64,000 nucleotides of DNA from Planctomycetota bacterium (lineage in GTDB: Bacteria; Planctomycetota; Planctomycetia; Pirellulales; Pirellulaceae). Position numbers and translations under genes: made by a program. The stretch covers positions 186,001 through 250,000 of the forward strand of contig JAPLNI010000057.1 in the NCBI GenBank assembly GCA_026692865.1. Reading direction: 5' to 3'. The notes beneath the pieces were generated by a model. That model made no database searches and was not told the DNA's origin. It saw only the letters and a program-made list of their open reading frames with translations. Shown one piece after another: positions 46,438 to 56,097 of this stretch. Position 1 is the stretch's first letter; each line of letters starts with the position of its first letter.

Positions 46438-46959
46438 CTACGGATTCGCGGCGACGGTTCCGACAACAGTTGCAAGGTAGCTGCCAGCAGCAAACGAACC
46501 GTATTCTTCCGTCAAAAAGCTGACGACAAGGTTCATGGTTGCTCTGCCAACACCGGTGCTGGTAGCGGTCACGGTTGCTGGGGTACTTGTCCCGTAGTTT
46601 GAGGACGACGTTGGAACGCCAACGGACCAATTCGCTGGGCCTTGAGTTGTACCAACAGTCAGGTCTAAACGGGAGTTTCGCTTGAACGTTGGGTCCGTTG
46701 TGTGGATAAATGAATCGCTTGTAAAAGAAACATTCATACCGTTTCTCGAGTTACCCCGCACGATCCATGTTTGTGCAGGGAAAGCTTGAGGATTGTCGGA
46801 TTGATCGTGAGTCAAGCTGGCAGCTGCCGGGGCAGTAATGCTAACGCTGGTTGGTACCACAACCGTGTAGGTTTGGGATGCTGTTGTTTGAGCATATACC
46901 GACGACGGAGCAAGGACAAAAACAGCGACAACGGCTAGTAAACGTAGGTAGGTTTTCAT
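46438..46959 (-). CDS. Secreted beta-rich protein, possible surface fibre subunit
   Basis: 173 aa from the ATG at 46959 (a TTG at 46980 is possible), with a signal peptide (LLAVVAVFVLAPSSVYAQ). The mature part is a small Ser/Thr-rich beta-sandwich (YTVVVPTSVSITAPAAAS, ATMNLVVSFLTEEYGSFAAG) ending in YLATVVGTVAANP, a strand-like C-terminus as in fimbrial or WxL-like subunits. No cysteine is present. It sits upstream of the secretin and Ig-like genes with a strong terminator between. Fibre or coat function is inference from size, fold and neighbours. Confidence 0.65.
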   Translation of the reverse strand: MKTYLRLLAVVAVFVLAPSSVYAQTTASQTYTVVVPTSVSITAPAAASLTHDQSDNPQAFPAQTWIVRGNSRNGMNVSFTSDSFIHTTDPTFKRNSRLDLTVGTTQGPANWSVGVPTSSSNYGTSTPATVTATSTGVGRATMNLVVSFLTEEYGSFAAGSYLATVVGTVAANP

Positions 46960-47527
46960 TCTAGGTAGATCAACTTTCAATTTAGAAACTGGATTGTTAC
47001 GTATAAATCGGGGCCATATAAATCAGCCGCGACAAACTGATCGGAAACCTCAGACGCCGGCTACCGAGAATCACCTCATCGGTCATGCGGACTTCAATTC
47101 CCGAATTCGACTCGCCGGTGATGGGAGCTGAACAAGGTAATTGTCTTCGATTTCCTCATAAATCCCTGCTCGAACTGTCTAAAGTTCGTTTCGAGATGCA
47201 GAACTATAGAACGTATTTTGTGTGCAATTTAAAATTTTCAAATATTTTTTTCCCTGGCTTTCGGCTATCCCGGGAACGGGCCACGTTTCGCTTTGGGCCA
47301 GGTTTCGTAGCCAGCACATGAAAAGGTCCGCCGTGAGAAAGGGAATCCTACGTTACCTGCACTTATGATTCGCTGGCAGAATCGCAAGATTCAACGCGAC
47401 CACGCAACGATTTCGATAGCGTTTTGCAATAAAGTCGCCGCGCTAGTTGTGCTGGTGCGGTTTCATGAATAAATTCGTGGTCTGGCAGTTTTAATCCCTT
47501 GCATTTAGGTAGCAGAATAACCCCAAT
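46960..47527. other. Intergenic stretch, no gene supported
   Basis: Divergent region between the secreted beta-protein gene and icd; promoters for both are expected here. No RNA gene, repeat or coding frame with recognisable content was found. Confidence 0.45.
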
Positions 47528-48982
47528 ATGGCATCTTCCACCCCAATTACAGTCGCCCACGGCGATGGCATCGGCCCCGAAATCATGGACGCTACCCTGA
47601 AAATTATTCAGGAATCTGGCGCGAAACTGGACATCGAGACAATTGAAATCGGGGAAAAGCAGTATCTCAAGGGAAATCTGGCTGGCATCGAACCCAGCGC
47701 TTTTGAAAGCCTTCGACGAACCAAAGTCTTCCTGAAAGCACCGATCACCACGCCTCAGGGGGGAGGTTTTAAATCGCTCAACGTGACAACTCGTAAAGCA
47801 TTCGGGCTTTATGCGAACATCCGTCCGTGCCTTAGCTACGACCCCTTTATTCGAACCAAGCATCCGAAAATGGATGTCGTAATCGTTCGCGAGAATGAAG
47901 AGGATCTTTATGGCGGAATTGAGCACCGACAAACCATCGACGTGATGCAGTGCTTGAAGCTCATCAGCCGACCCGGCACTGAGAAGATCTGCCGTTATGC
48001 GTTCGAATACGCTCGTGCCTACAACCGCAAGAAAGTTACCTGCTTTTCCAAAGACAATATCATGAAGCTAACCGACGGGTTGTTTCATAAGATCTTCGAT
48101 GAAATCGCAGCAGAATATCCGGAGATTGAGAATGAGCATTGGATCGTCGACATCGGTGCAGCCAAGCTAGCCGACACTCCAGAAGTCTTTGACGTCATCG
48201 TGATGCCCAATCTTTATGGCGATATTTTGTCTGACGTCGCAGCTCAAATTGCGGGCTCTGTCGGATTGGCTGGTAGTGCAAACATTGGTGATGCTTGTGC
48301 TATGTTCGAAGCGATCCACGGATCGGCTCCGAGACGAGCTGGTCAAAACCTCGCCAACCCATCCGGACTTTTCCTCGGAGCCGTTCAAATGCTAGTGCAT
48401 ATCGGCCAAGCGAGCGTCGCAGAACTCGCCCACAACGCGTGGCTCAAGACGATCGAAGATGGCGTTCACACCTACGATATTTTCAAAGAGGGAATCTCGA
48501 AGGAAAAAGTAGGGACGAAGGAGTTCGCGCAAGCAGTCCTAAGCCGAATCGGTCAGAAGCCGCAAATCCTTAAAGAAGTCGACTACTCCAAGGCTCCATC
48601 GCGACCATTGACGACACGTCCACCTTATGTTCGTTCCACGGAAGTACGAGAACGAGTCGGTGTGGATGTATTCGTTGCCTACACCAAGTCAGCAAACTCT
48701 TTAGCCGCAATCTTGGAACCGCTCGGTGGCGACGGCATGAAGCTGGAGATGCTTTCGAATCGTGGGATGAAAGTGTGGCCAGGTGGAATGGATGAGACTT
48801 TCACGGTCGATGTGACTAGATGCCGATTCAAGCTTCCTGACGAAGCGACCGGAGCTGTTTCAGCTAAAGCCATCACGGCCTTGATGGACAGAATCACCGA
48901 TGCTGGTGTTGAGTTCGTCAAGACAGAAGGACTCTACAACTTCGACGGCAAGCCAGGCTTTACCAAGAGCCAAGGTCAGTAA
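47528..48982 (+). CDS. icd: NADP-dependent isocitrate dehydrogenase, long type
   Basis: 484 aa. The N-terminal 335 residues are the isocitrate/isopropylmalate dehydrogenase fold: AHGDGIGPEIMDATL, the Arg-containing substrate region (NVTTRKAFGLYANIRP), ENEEDLYGGIEH, and the metal-binding Asp block MPNLYGDILSDVAAQIAG with the cofactor loop AIHGSAPRRAGQNLANP. About 140 extra residues follow (VFVAYTKSANSLAAILEPLG), as in the long Thermus/Rickettsia-type enzymes. It converts isocitrate to 2-oxoglutarate in the TCA cycle. NADP specificity is assumed from this subfamily. Single gene. Confidence 0.92.
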   Translation: MASSTPITVAHGDGIGPEIMDATLKIIQESGAKLDIETIEIGEKQYLKGNLAGIEPSAFESLRRTKVFLKAPITTPQGGGFKSLNVTTRKAFGLYANIRPCLSYDPFIRTKHPKMDVVIVRENEEDLYGGIEHRQTIDVMQCLKLISRPGTEKICRYAFEYARAYNRKKVTCFSKDNIMKLTDGLFHKIFDEIAAEYPEIENEHWIVDIGAAKLADTPEVFDVIVMPNLYGDILSDVAAQIAGSVGLAGSANIGDACAMFEAIHGSAPRRAGQNLANPSGLFLGAVQMLVHIGQASVAELAHNAWLKTIEDGVHTYDIFKEGISKEKVGTKEFAQAVLSRIGQKPQILKEVDYSKAPSRPLTTRPPYVRSTEVRERVGVDVFVAYTKSANSLAAILEPLGGDGMKLEMLSNRGMKVWPGGMDETFTVDVTRCRFKLPDEATGAVSAKAITALMDRITDAGVEFVKTEGLYNFDGKPGFTKSQGQ

Positions 48983-49130
48983 AAGCAGCCGAGTCACTTA
49001 GGCTATCCAAGTAGGCAAGGCTCTCCGAAGACTTGCAGAAATACGCTCGTGTATCCACTGAGATTGGAAAAACTTGATGAGAGTATACGATTTAGATAGT
49101 CCATCTCTCTGCTATTGACAAAGGATCAAA

Positions 49131-49590
49131 ATGAACACATTCGCTATCCTAGTCAGCGTTGTGCTGGCTGGCATCACGGTGCGGGCTGCAGGCTCGCCCT
49201 ACCATGCTGGTCGTTTTTCGAGCTATCGCGGTTCTGGTATCTCGCCTCGGCCTAGTGCTGCTGCTCCCGACGATGGGCTATCCACTTGCCTTGCTTCATG
49301 AAATTCAGAATCCAAACCCGCGAATTCATACGTTCAATTTTCCGCTAACGCTGGCATGGTGCCTTAGCCTGTATCTTGTCATCCGATTCGTGATGAGTAG
49401 ATCGAATAAGTCGGAGGGCGTGGATGCGGCAAGATTAACTGGATGCAGAATAGAGGAGACACTTCTACTTTCGCGTTTCTACGGGTGTCTTTCGTCTTGG
49501 ATAAAGCGCCTTGCAAATTGGACAAATGGTTCCGTCACATCCGCGAGCGGTACAATGTTCCCGGCCATAGTAAATGATTTGCAAATGTAG
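49131..49590 (+). other. Possible small membrane-protein gene or frameshifted remnant
   Basis: ATG 49131 has a good ribosome site (AAAGGA) and starts MNTFAILVSVVLAGITVRAAG, but the frame ends at 49301 after 56 codons. A second frame (from about 49159) continues with two hydrophobic stretches (LVVFRAIAVLVSRLGLVLLL, LTLAWCLSLYLVIRFVM) to 49590, overlapping the endonuclease III gene. The two halves could be one broken membrane-protein gene. The rest of 48983-49464 holds nothing clear. Confidence 0.3.
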
Positions 49591-50115
49591 CTTATTCCAG
49601 CTCTCTTCCGGAAACAGCTTTTTGAGATCTCGCTCTGTTTGTACAACACTCGCACCGCTCGTTAGCCCCCATCGCTGAGCCAATCGATGAATGTGGGTAT
49701 CTACGGGGAATGCATTTTGCCCGAAGGCTTGGCACATGACGACGCTAGCGGTCTTATGCCCCACCCCGGGCAGTTTTTCGAGCTCCTCCAAACTATCCGG
49801 TACCTTTCCGTCATACTCTTGCACTAAAATCTCAGAGAGCTTTTGAATCGCGATCGACTTTTGTGGACTGAGCCCGCAACGTTTGATAGCTTCACGAATC
49901 TCACTGGGCTTTCGCTTCGCCATTTCGGCAGGAGTTTTCCCAAGCTTCCATAAATCGGGAGTTACTTGGTTAACCATTTTGTCCGTAGTCTGCGCACTCA
50001 ATAGTACCGCAACCAAAAGTGAGTAGGTGTCAAAATGATCTAAGGGTACAGCCGGATCCGGGTATAGCCGTTTAAGCTCGCTCAAAATGTAATCCGCTCG
50101 TTCACCCTTTTTCAT
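49465..50115 (-). CDS. nth: Endonuclease III
   Basis: 216 aa from the ATG at 50115. The helix-hairpin-helix LEKLPGVGHKTASVVM carries the catalytic Lys, and FPVDTHIHRLAQR carries the catalytic Asp. It removes oxidised pyrimidines and cuts the AP site in base excision repair. The C-terminal cysteine cluster reads HCTARGCDGTICPICKALYP: four cysteines are present but spaced C-x4-C-x4-C-x2-C instead of the usual C-x6-C-x2-C-x5-C, so the [4Fe-4S] ligation is altered or lost. Otherwise a standard length. Confidence 0.92.
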   Translation of the reverse strand: MKKGERADYILSELKRLYPDPAVPLDHFDTYSLLVAVLLSAQTTDKMVNQVTPDLWKLGKTPAEMAKRKPSEIREAIKRCGLSPQKSIAIQKLSEILVQEYDGKVPDSLEELEKLPGVGHKTASVVMCQAFGQNAFPVDTHIHRLAQRWGLTSGASVVQTERDLKKLFPEESWNKLHLQIIYYGREHCTARGCDGTICPICKALYPRRKTPVETRK

Positions 50116-50192
50116 CTTCCAATCCAAATCTATAAGTGAGATAACACAATTACAATCTTTTCCGGAACGGTAATCCCAGAAAGGTGATTCCT

Positions 50193-51986
50193 GTGCAACA
50201 AGCTAGTAACGAAATCAAACTCGAACGTCTTAGTTACGTAGACCTGAATTCATCACAACCATTCAACCTTGCTGCCAAGTTTGGTTACTTTAGCCAAACA
50301 GCTAGCCCTGCGGTCGCCAGTTGCACGAAACTTTATCTTGCCGGCTTGATTTGTGTTTTACTGGCAGCCCCAATCGTTGCTGTCGAAGCGCTCAACAAAG
50401 AACGACCACTTCGAGATATCGTTGTGGTCGTTCCAGAAGCTTGGCAGCCGAGTCTATCAAAATGGGAAGATTTTCGAAGAGGCCAAGGCCATCGAATCCA
50501 CGTGGTATCGCCCGCAGCAACAGCAGAACTGACACGTGAGGCTATCAAGAATGTAGCCGAACAGTACGGCAGCCAAGTTGACGTAGTTGTCTTGGCCGCA
50601 GATGCTCCTGACTACCAACTGAACCAAACAGATCGAACGCAGCAAGATACTATTCCAACATTCTATATCGATTCGAAAGTCGTTGTTAATTTCGGATCGA
50701 CGCCTACCATTGCAACAGACCACCCGTATTCAGACTGGCGTCAAGATGGAAGTCACCGAACGATTGTTGGTCGAATCCCAGCAAAAAATGTTCAGGCATT
50801 GAAAGACTATTGCGATCGAGTCATTCAGTACGACACCGCGCACGATTTCAATGGTTCGCAGCGACAAATCGACATCGTCGCGGGAGTCGGTGGTTTCGGA
50901 GCCCTCACCGATACGGTCGTCGAAAGCGTAGCCAGACAGTTGCTTTCGGAGGATATCCCACTCGAGTACCAACTGAGCATGATGCAAGCCAGTCCGAGCA
51001 GTGTTTATTATCCCAATCCGCTTCTGTTTAGCAAAACCGCTGTGGAACGAATCAATCGCGGCAGCTTGCTATGGATTTACCTTGGGCATGGCTTCGTAAA
51101 CACACTAGACATGATTCCTCATGAAGGTCGAATGCTACCGATTTTGAATAACGATCAGCTCGGGCAAATCAACGTGAAGGGACTTCCGCCACTGGCTATC
51201 TTTTTGGCTTGTTACCTGGGGGCGTTTGATGCAAAAGATGGTTGTTTGGCAGAGAAGATGATTATGCAACCAGGTGGTCCAATCGCAGCAATCGCTGGCA
51301 GCCGAGTCACCATGCCATATGGTATGGGAATCTTGGGTGGCGGAATGCTCGAGGCTACTTTCCGCGATCAACGATCAACTATCGGCGAGATCCTCACTTG
51401 TGCAAAAGACAACTGTATCATGGAAATCGAATCGCCAGCAGATGAAAAACAAATCGCTGCACTGAAGCCAACAAGCAAGCCATCACGAAGAGAGTTCCTG
51501 GATACCTTGGCAACCACCCTCAGTCCTTCAGGACACGACATCGCGCTTGAACGCGAAGAACATTGCTACCTCTTTAATCTGCTCGGTGATCCTCTTTTGA
51601 AGATATCGCGTCCATCAGATATAAATGTCGACGCTCCAGAATCGATTCGTCAAGGCGAAGTGCTTCTCATTTCTGGAACGACCCAAACTGCAGGCCGTTG
51701 CGAGATTGAAATTGTCTATCCGAGAAAACGCATTCCAGATCCAGCAAAGAAACTTCGCACGGCCATCCAGAAAGCGACCTCCGATAAACTCGATCTGCAG
51801 CAACAGCTATTTGATGCCGCAAACACTTCGGTGATTACAAGAAAGCTCATTCCTTCAATTCAAGACAGCTTCGAAGCTAAGTTCGATACAAATAACATTC
51901 CGACTGGACAACTTGAAGTCCGTGTATCTGTTTACGGCGATCGCGGATGGGGAGTAAAAACGAAGCCGATTGAGATAAAGAAGTAA
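50193..51986 (+). CDS. C25-type (gingipain-like) cysteine peptidase
   Basis: 597 aa. GTG at 50193 is chosen because AGAAAGG lies 8 nt before it; a GTG at 50184 is in frame but too near. A membrane/signal segment lies at about residues 49-65 (LYLAGLICVLLAAPIVAV), unusually far from the start. The peptidase domain follows (DIVVVVPEAWQPSLSKWEDF to about residue 400) with the catalytic His in WIYLGHGF and Cys in IFLACYLGAFD, the C25 dyad. The C-terminal 150 residues have a beta-sandwich look (RQGEVLLISGTTQTAGRCEI). Expected to be exported; substrate unknown. Confidence 0.8.
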   Translation: MQQASNEIKLERLSYVDLNSSQPFNLAAKFGYFSQTASPAVASCTKLYLAGLICVLLAAPIVAVEALNKERPLRDIVVVVPEAWQPSLSKWEDFRRGQGHRIHVVSPAATAELTREAIKNVAEQYGSQVDVVVLAADAPDYQLNQTDRTQQDTIPTFYIDSKVVVNFGSTPTIATDHPYSDWRQDGSHRTIVGRIPAKNVQALKDYCDRVIQYDTAHDFNGSQRQIDIVAGVGGFGALTDTVVESVARQLLSEDIPLEYQLSMMQASPSSVYYPNPLLFSKTAVERINRGSLLWIYLGHGFVNTLDMIPHEGRMLPILNNDQLGQINVKGLPPLAIFLACYLGAFDAKDGCLAEKMIMQPGGPIAAIAGSRVTMPYGMGILGGGMLEATFRDQRSTIGEILTCAKDNCIMEIESPADEKQIAALKPTSKPSRREFLDTLATTLSPSGHDIALEREEHCYLFNLLGDPLLKISRPSDINVDAPESIRQGEVLLISGTTQTAGRCEIEIVYPRKRIPDPAKKLRTAIQKATSDKLDLQQQLFDAANTSVITRKLIPSIQDSFEAKFDTNNIPTGQLEVRVSVYGDRGWGVKTKPIEIKK

Positions 51987-52028
51987 TCAACCTTTCCTAC
52001 CTGGCCCACAACCTTCATTCACAGTCAA

Positions 52029-52598
52029 TTAAAACTTGCGTTCGAATATCTGCGATGCGATGAATGCAGTTCTTAACGTTTGCGGGTTCCTAAGTAGCTC
52101 AAGCATGGATTCAGGGTTGATCATCTTTGATGCAGATCGCTCAATTGTCATGTCGTTTCGCGATTCCTCGAAGCTCGAAATGGATACTTCCTGGGACGCT
52201 CCTAAGTCCCGATTGGACTGCTTAGCAGTTTTCTTTTTTCCGGGCTGATTGCTGGACTGCGAATCTTTCTTTTTGACTGTTGTTCCCTGATCGATAGTCG
52301 AAACGGAGTGGTCAAATTGAGAATGAATACGAGCCCGAACGCGATCATCGACTTGATCGATTTCTTTCGTGAGTAGACTACTGGGATGAATATTCGATTG
52401 GATTCGCGGTCCTAAAGTTTCGATAGGCACAGAGGCTTCTCGCGGCTTCTCTGCAACAACGACCACTTCAGCCTGAGCAATTGTCTGTGCGGTTGGTGCC
52501 GCTTGCGGAGTGGCAGGAGTAGGGTTTCCCCCACTCTGCTGACGATTTTTTCGTCGCTCGGCGGCTTTTTTTAGAAACTCGTCTAAGTCCTTGGACAT
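52029..52598 (-). CDS. Charged low-complexity protein, FloA neighbour
   Basis: 189 aa, no signal or membrane segment. N-terminal basic helix (DEFLKKAAERRKNRQQ), a Pro/Ala/Gln-rich middle, a charged region (KKKDSQSSNQPGKKKTAKQ), and a C-terminal helix ending in NPQTLRTAFIASQIFERKF. The last part looks conserved-type rather than random. It starts 24 bp after the FloA gene stop on the same strand, so it may bind or regulate the flotillin. Family not recognised. Confidence 0.68.
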   Translation of the reverse strand: MSKDLDEFLKKAAERRKNRQQSGGNPTPATPQAAPTAQTIAQAEVVVVAEKPREASVPIETLGPRIQSNIHPSSLLTKEIDQVDDRVRARIHSQFDHSVSTIDQGTTVKKKDSQSSNQPGKKKTAKQSNRDLGASQEVSISSFEESRNDMTIERSASKMINPESMLELLRNPQTLRTAFIASQIFERKF

Positions 52599-52622
52599 CG
52601 TCGTTCACTTTCGATTGAGACG

Positions 52623-53681
52623 TTAGCTTCCCGTTGTTCGGCCCGCAGTGTTCACTGCGTTGTTTCCAGTACCAGCGATAGCTTGCCGCATTTCAGTATC
52701 GGCTGAAACATTCTTAAGCTTGTAGTAATCGAGCACACCCAACTGGCCAGTCCGAAAGGCCTTCGCAATCGAACGCGGGATTTCCGCTTCGGCTTCTACA
52801 ACCGCTGCGCGACTTTCTTCAATCCGAGCGATCATTTCTTGTTCGGCGGCGACAGCTTGGGCGCGTCGACCTTCAGCGCGGGCTCGTGCAACGCGTGTGT
52901 CAGCTTCAGCCTTATCTGCTTGAAGCCTTGCTCCAATGTTATCGCCGACATCAATGTCAGCGATGTCGATAGAGACAATCTCGAAGGCGGTTTGGTCGTC
53001 TAATCTTCTTGCAAGAACGGCTTTTGAGATGAGGTCCGGATTCTCCAAAACTCTTTTGTGTGATTCGGCAGAACCGATGGCACTCACGATACCTTCACCT
53101 ACGCGCGCGATGATGGTCTCTTCAGTCGCTCCACCAATGAGACGCATCAGGTTTGCGCGAACTGTGACTCGTGCTTTCACCTTCAATTGAATACCGTCTT
53201 TTGCAACTGCATCCAGCGTTGGCCGCGCGTTGCCTCTCGGAGGACAGTCGATGACCTTGGGGTAAACGCTAGTTTGAACGGCTTCCAATACATCGCGTCC
53301 GGCGAGATCAATTGCAGCCGCTTGAACAAAGGTCAAATTAATCTGCTTAGACTTCCTGGCAGCAATCAAGGCTCGGATAACTTGAGGAACATTTCCTCGG
53401 GCCAGGAAGTGCGCTTCCAGAGCTTTACTTGTAAGCTCTGGATCATCGATACCTGCTTGTACGGCCATGATTTTGCTTTTGACAATCATGTTCGGATCGA
53501 CTCGGCGGAACCACATCCCAATCAAGTCCCAGATACCGACTTGAGCACCGGTTAAAACAGACTGAATCCAAAGCCAAAAGAATCGTGAAAGCACAGACAG
53601 AATCAGGAAGCAGGCGACGATAATGGCTATCGCACCGGCAAAAACTAGTTGAGAAGGAATCGCAGCAACGAGCACTGGCAT
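52623..53681 (-). CDS. floA: Flotillin-like protein FloA
   Basis: 352 aa. An N-terminal membrane hairpin ([33 protein letters not shown]) is followed by an SPFH/Band-7-like region ([57 protein letters not shown]) and an Ala/Glu/Arg-rich coiled coil ([20 protein letters not shown]). This matches FloA of Bacillus (YqfA type), which scaffolds functional membrane microdomains. Its length agrees with the family. Confidence 0.92.
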   Translation of the reverse strand: MPVLVAAIPSQLVFAGAIAIIVACFLILSVLSRFFWLWIQSVLTGAQVGIWDLIGMWFRRVDPNMIVKSKIMAVQAGIDDPELTSKALEAHFLARGNVPQVIRALIAARKSKQINLTFVQAAAIDLAGRDVLEAVQTSVYPKVIDCPPRGNARPTLDAVAKDGIQLKVKARVTVRANLMRLIGGATEETIIARVGEGIVSAIGSAESHKRVLENPDLISKAVLARRLDDQTAFEIVSIDIADIDVGDNIGARLQADKAEADTRVARARAEGRRAQAVAAEQEMIARIEESRAAVVEAEAEIPRSIAKAFRTGQLGVLDYYKLKNVSADTEMRQAIAGTGNNAVNTAGRTTGS

Positions 53682-53845
53682 AATTTTTCCTGAAAAGTCG
53701 AGAGAACAATTACCAAATCAAGCAGGCAAAAGAATACCACAAAACTCACCTCGCGTGACAATCGACCGCTCGATCTCACGCTGGTGTCAGTGCCGCAGAG
53801 TTCTCAACAACTCTGCGGAAAATTGGCTCCGTACCGACCTTCGCG

Positions 53846-56038
53846 TTATCGAAGGAATGCTTCGTGGAGACCGCCATCGACGGTGATAACTTGTCCGGTT
53901 GTTTTGCTTAGGCGGCCAGTTACGAGCAGGAAGTAGGCCTCGGCTTGGTCGGCTGGTGTAATTGGAACCTTCGTCAAGGTACGATCTGCATAGAACTGAG
54001 CAAGCTTCATCACCAGCGAATCGGTTTCCTCGTCTTCGGTGAAGGCGATATTGTACTTCGCAAGTGATCCGATGACTCGATCTCGCGGGAACATAGCACT
54101 TCCTTGAACAACAGTCGCTGGAGCAACCCCGTTGACTCGCACAAGCGGCGACAATTCGATTGCCAACTCTCGGACCAAGTGATTGGCAGCGGCCTTGCTT
54201 GTATCATAAGCAAGGCTACCTTTCTTGGCGACGACGGCGTTTGCACTTGTGGTCAGGACAAGGTTTCCAGGAAGGCCTTGGAGCTTCCAAGTGACAGCCG
54301 CTTCGTCTGCTACGAGATAGCTACCGGTAACGTTAATCGCGAATGTGAGTTGCCATTTATCATCTGGAATATGCCCAGTGGTATCCGAAGCGACGAATAT
54401 CCCAGCCGTAACGCAGATCGAGTCAAACCCGCCGTATGCTAGAGCCACTTGATCGAGCATTTTTCGGATCGAGGATCGGTCCGTAATGTTTGCGGGTAAA
54501 CCGATCGCTGGTCCACAACCTGAGACGCCCGTTCCTGCGACTCCGATACCGATTCCATATTTGGCAGTAATCTCGTTTGCAGTCGCCTCGGCGGAAGCCA
54601 CATTCAAGTCAACGCAAACAATGTGTGCACCTTCGCGAACAAGCCGATGTGCTGTTTCTTTTCCAATTCCGGAACCAGCTCCGATAACCACGATAACTTG
54701 TCTTGCAAGTTCTTTTTCAGCCGGCATACGTTGAAGCTTTGCTTCTTCGAGCAACCAATACTCGATGTCGAATGCCTCTTGTTGAGGAAGAGCGATGTAC
54801 TGATCGATTGCTTCGGCACCTCGCATGACTTCGACCGCGCAGTTATAGAACTCTGCTGTGACGCGTGATTCTGATTTGTCTTTCCCCCAGGCGATCATGC
54901 CCAATCCGGGAATGAGAATTACAGTTGGGTTTGCATCGCGCATGGCTGGTGAGTTGGCGCGTTTGCAGGCTAGGTAATAAGCAGCGTAATCCTTGCGATA
55001 AGCAACCAAACCGTCGGCGAGCTTTTGCTTTAACGCGTCAATGGATTCGACTTGCGGATTCCAATCGACGTACATCGGCTTGATTTTCGTTCGCAAGAAG
55101 TGATCCGGGCAGCTTGTCCCTAGCTCAGCTAATCGGGGCGCGTCATTGGAGTTTACGAAACGCAAGATTGCATCGTCGTCTTGGATTGTGCCGATCAGTC
55201 GTTTAACTTTACTGACCTGTCCACGAAGCCATGGAAGAACGGCTGCGAAGGTTGCATGTCGCTGTTCGGTCGCGAGCGTTTGGTAGCGAGCTCCACCGAA
55301 CGCTTTGGCATCGCCGCCTTTTGCTTGATACTTCTCGTCAATAAATGTGGCTGCCTTTTCGATCATTGACAATGTCAACTCGTAACAGGCTCGTTCGTCA
55401 TCGTCCCAGGAAATGAATCCATGTTGCCCCATCATGATGGCTTTAAGGCTAGGGTTCGATTTGGCGATTTCCTGCATCGCTAGGCCAAGTTCGAAGCCGG
55501 GACGCATCCAGGGCACATAACCCATTTCGTTTCCAAAAATCTGCTTCGTCACGGACTCGCAATTCTTACAAGCAGCAACTGCAATGATTGCGTTGGGATG
55601 CATGTGGTCGACATGTTTTCCTGGAAGAAAACTGTGAAGTGGCGTATCGATCGACGATGCGCGCGGATTCAAGTTGAATGCCGTGTGCGAATACATCGCG
55701 ACCATGTCATCTTCGGCTTGACCTTTGTAGCCCTTGTCACTTCGATTAGCGTAGAGACTTTGCAGCCCAATCAATTTGTTTTGATAGAGCGATGCGAAGT
55801 TATCGCGTTTGCTGGTCCGAAGATCTCCCCCCGAACCCTTTACCCAAAGCACTTCTGTCTTTTCGCCCGTAAGCGGATCGACCGACATTAACTTGGCAGA
55901 AGTATTGCCTCCACCAGTGTTCGTTATCCGCTGATCTGAACCAAGCAAGTTGGACCGATAAACCAGTCTTTGCACATCATCAATTTTACTAGCAGCAGAG
56001 TCATCCCAAGCAAAGTTAACGTGTTTAAATGTCGGCAT
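53846..56038 (-). CDS. Bifunctional rhamnulose-1-phosphate aldolase / short-chain dehydrogenase
   Basis: 730 aa. Residues about 30-430 are a class II aldolase domain (GGNTSAK, a metal-binding His pair in HVDHMHPNAIIAVAA, GQHGFISWDDD). Residues about 445-730 are a short-chain dehydrogenase (VVIGAGSGIGKETAHRLV, and YDTSKAAANHLVREL with the catalytic Tyr and Lys). The known fused enzyme (RhaEW/YuxG type) splits L-rhamnulose 1-phosphate to DHAP and L-lactaldehyde and oxidises the lactaldehyde to lactate with NAD. Deoxysugar genes at 58.9-61.1 kb support such a role in fucose or rhamnose use. It ends 59 bp downstream of the decarboxylase gene's stop on the same strand. Confidence 0.9.
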   Translation of the reverse strand: MPTFKHVNFAWDDSAASKIDDVQRLVYRSNLLGSDQRITNTGGGNTSAKLMSVDPLTGEKTEVLWVKGSGGDLRTSKRDNFASLYQNKLIGLQSLYANRSDKGYKGQAEDDMVAMYSHTAFNLNPRASSIDTPLHSFLPGKHVDHMHPNAIIAVAACKNCESVTKQIFGNEMGYVPWMRPGFELGLAMQEIAKSNPSLKAIMMGQHGFISWDDDERACYELTLSMIEKAATFIDEKYQAKGGDAKAFGGARYQTLATEQRHATFAAVLPWLRGQVSKVKRLIGTIQDDDAILRFVNSNDAPRLAELGTSCPDHFLRTKIKPMYVDWNPQVESIDALKQKLADGLVAYRKDYAAYYLACKRANSPAMRDANPTVILIPGLGMIAWGKDKSESRVTAEFYNCAVEVMRGAEAIDQYIALPQQEAFDIEYWLLEEAKLQRMPAEKELARQVIVVIGAGSGIGKETAHRLVREGAHIVCVDLNVASAEATANEITAKYGIGIGVAGTGVSGCGPAIGLPANITDRSSIRKMLDQVALAYGGFDSICVTAGIFVASDTTGHIPDDKWQLTFAINVTGSYLVADEAAVTWKLQGLPGNLVLTTSANAVVAKKGSLAYDTSKAAANHLVRELAIELSPLVRVNGVAPATVVQGSAMFPRDRVIGSLAKYNIAFTEDEETDSLVMKLAQFYADRTLTKVPITPADQAEAYFLLVTGRLSKTTGQVITVDGGLHEAFLR

Positions 56039-56097
56039 TTTGTTTTTGAGGAAAGGAATTTCTAGGTTACAGAGAGTTTCAGTTTAATTCGATTTTT

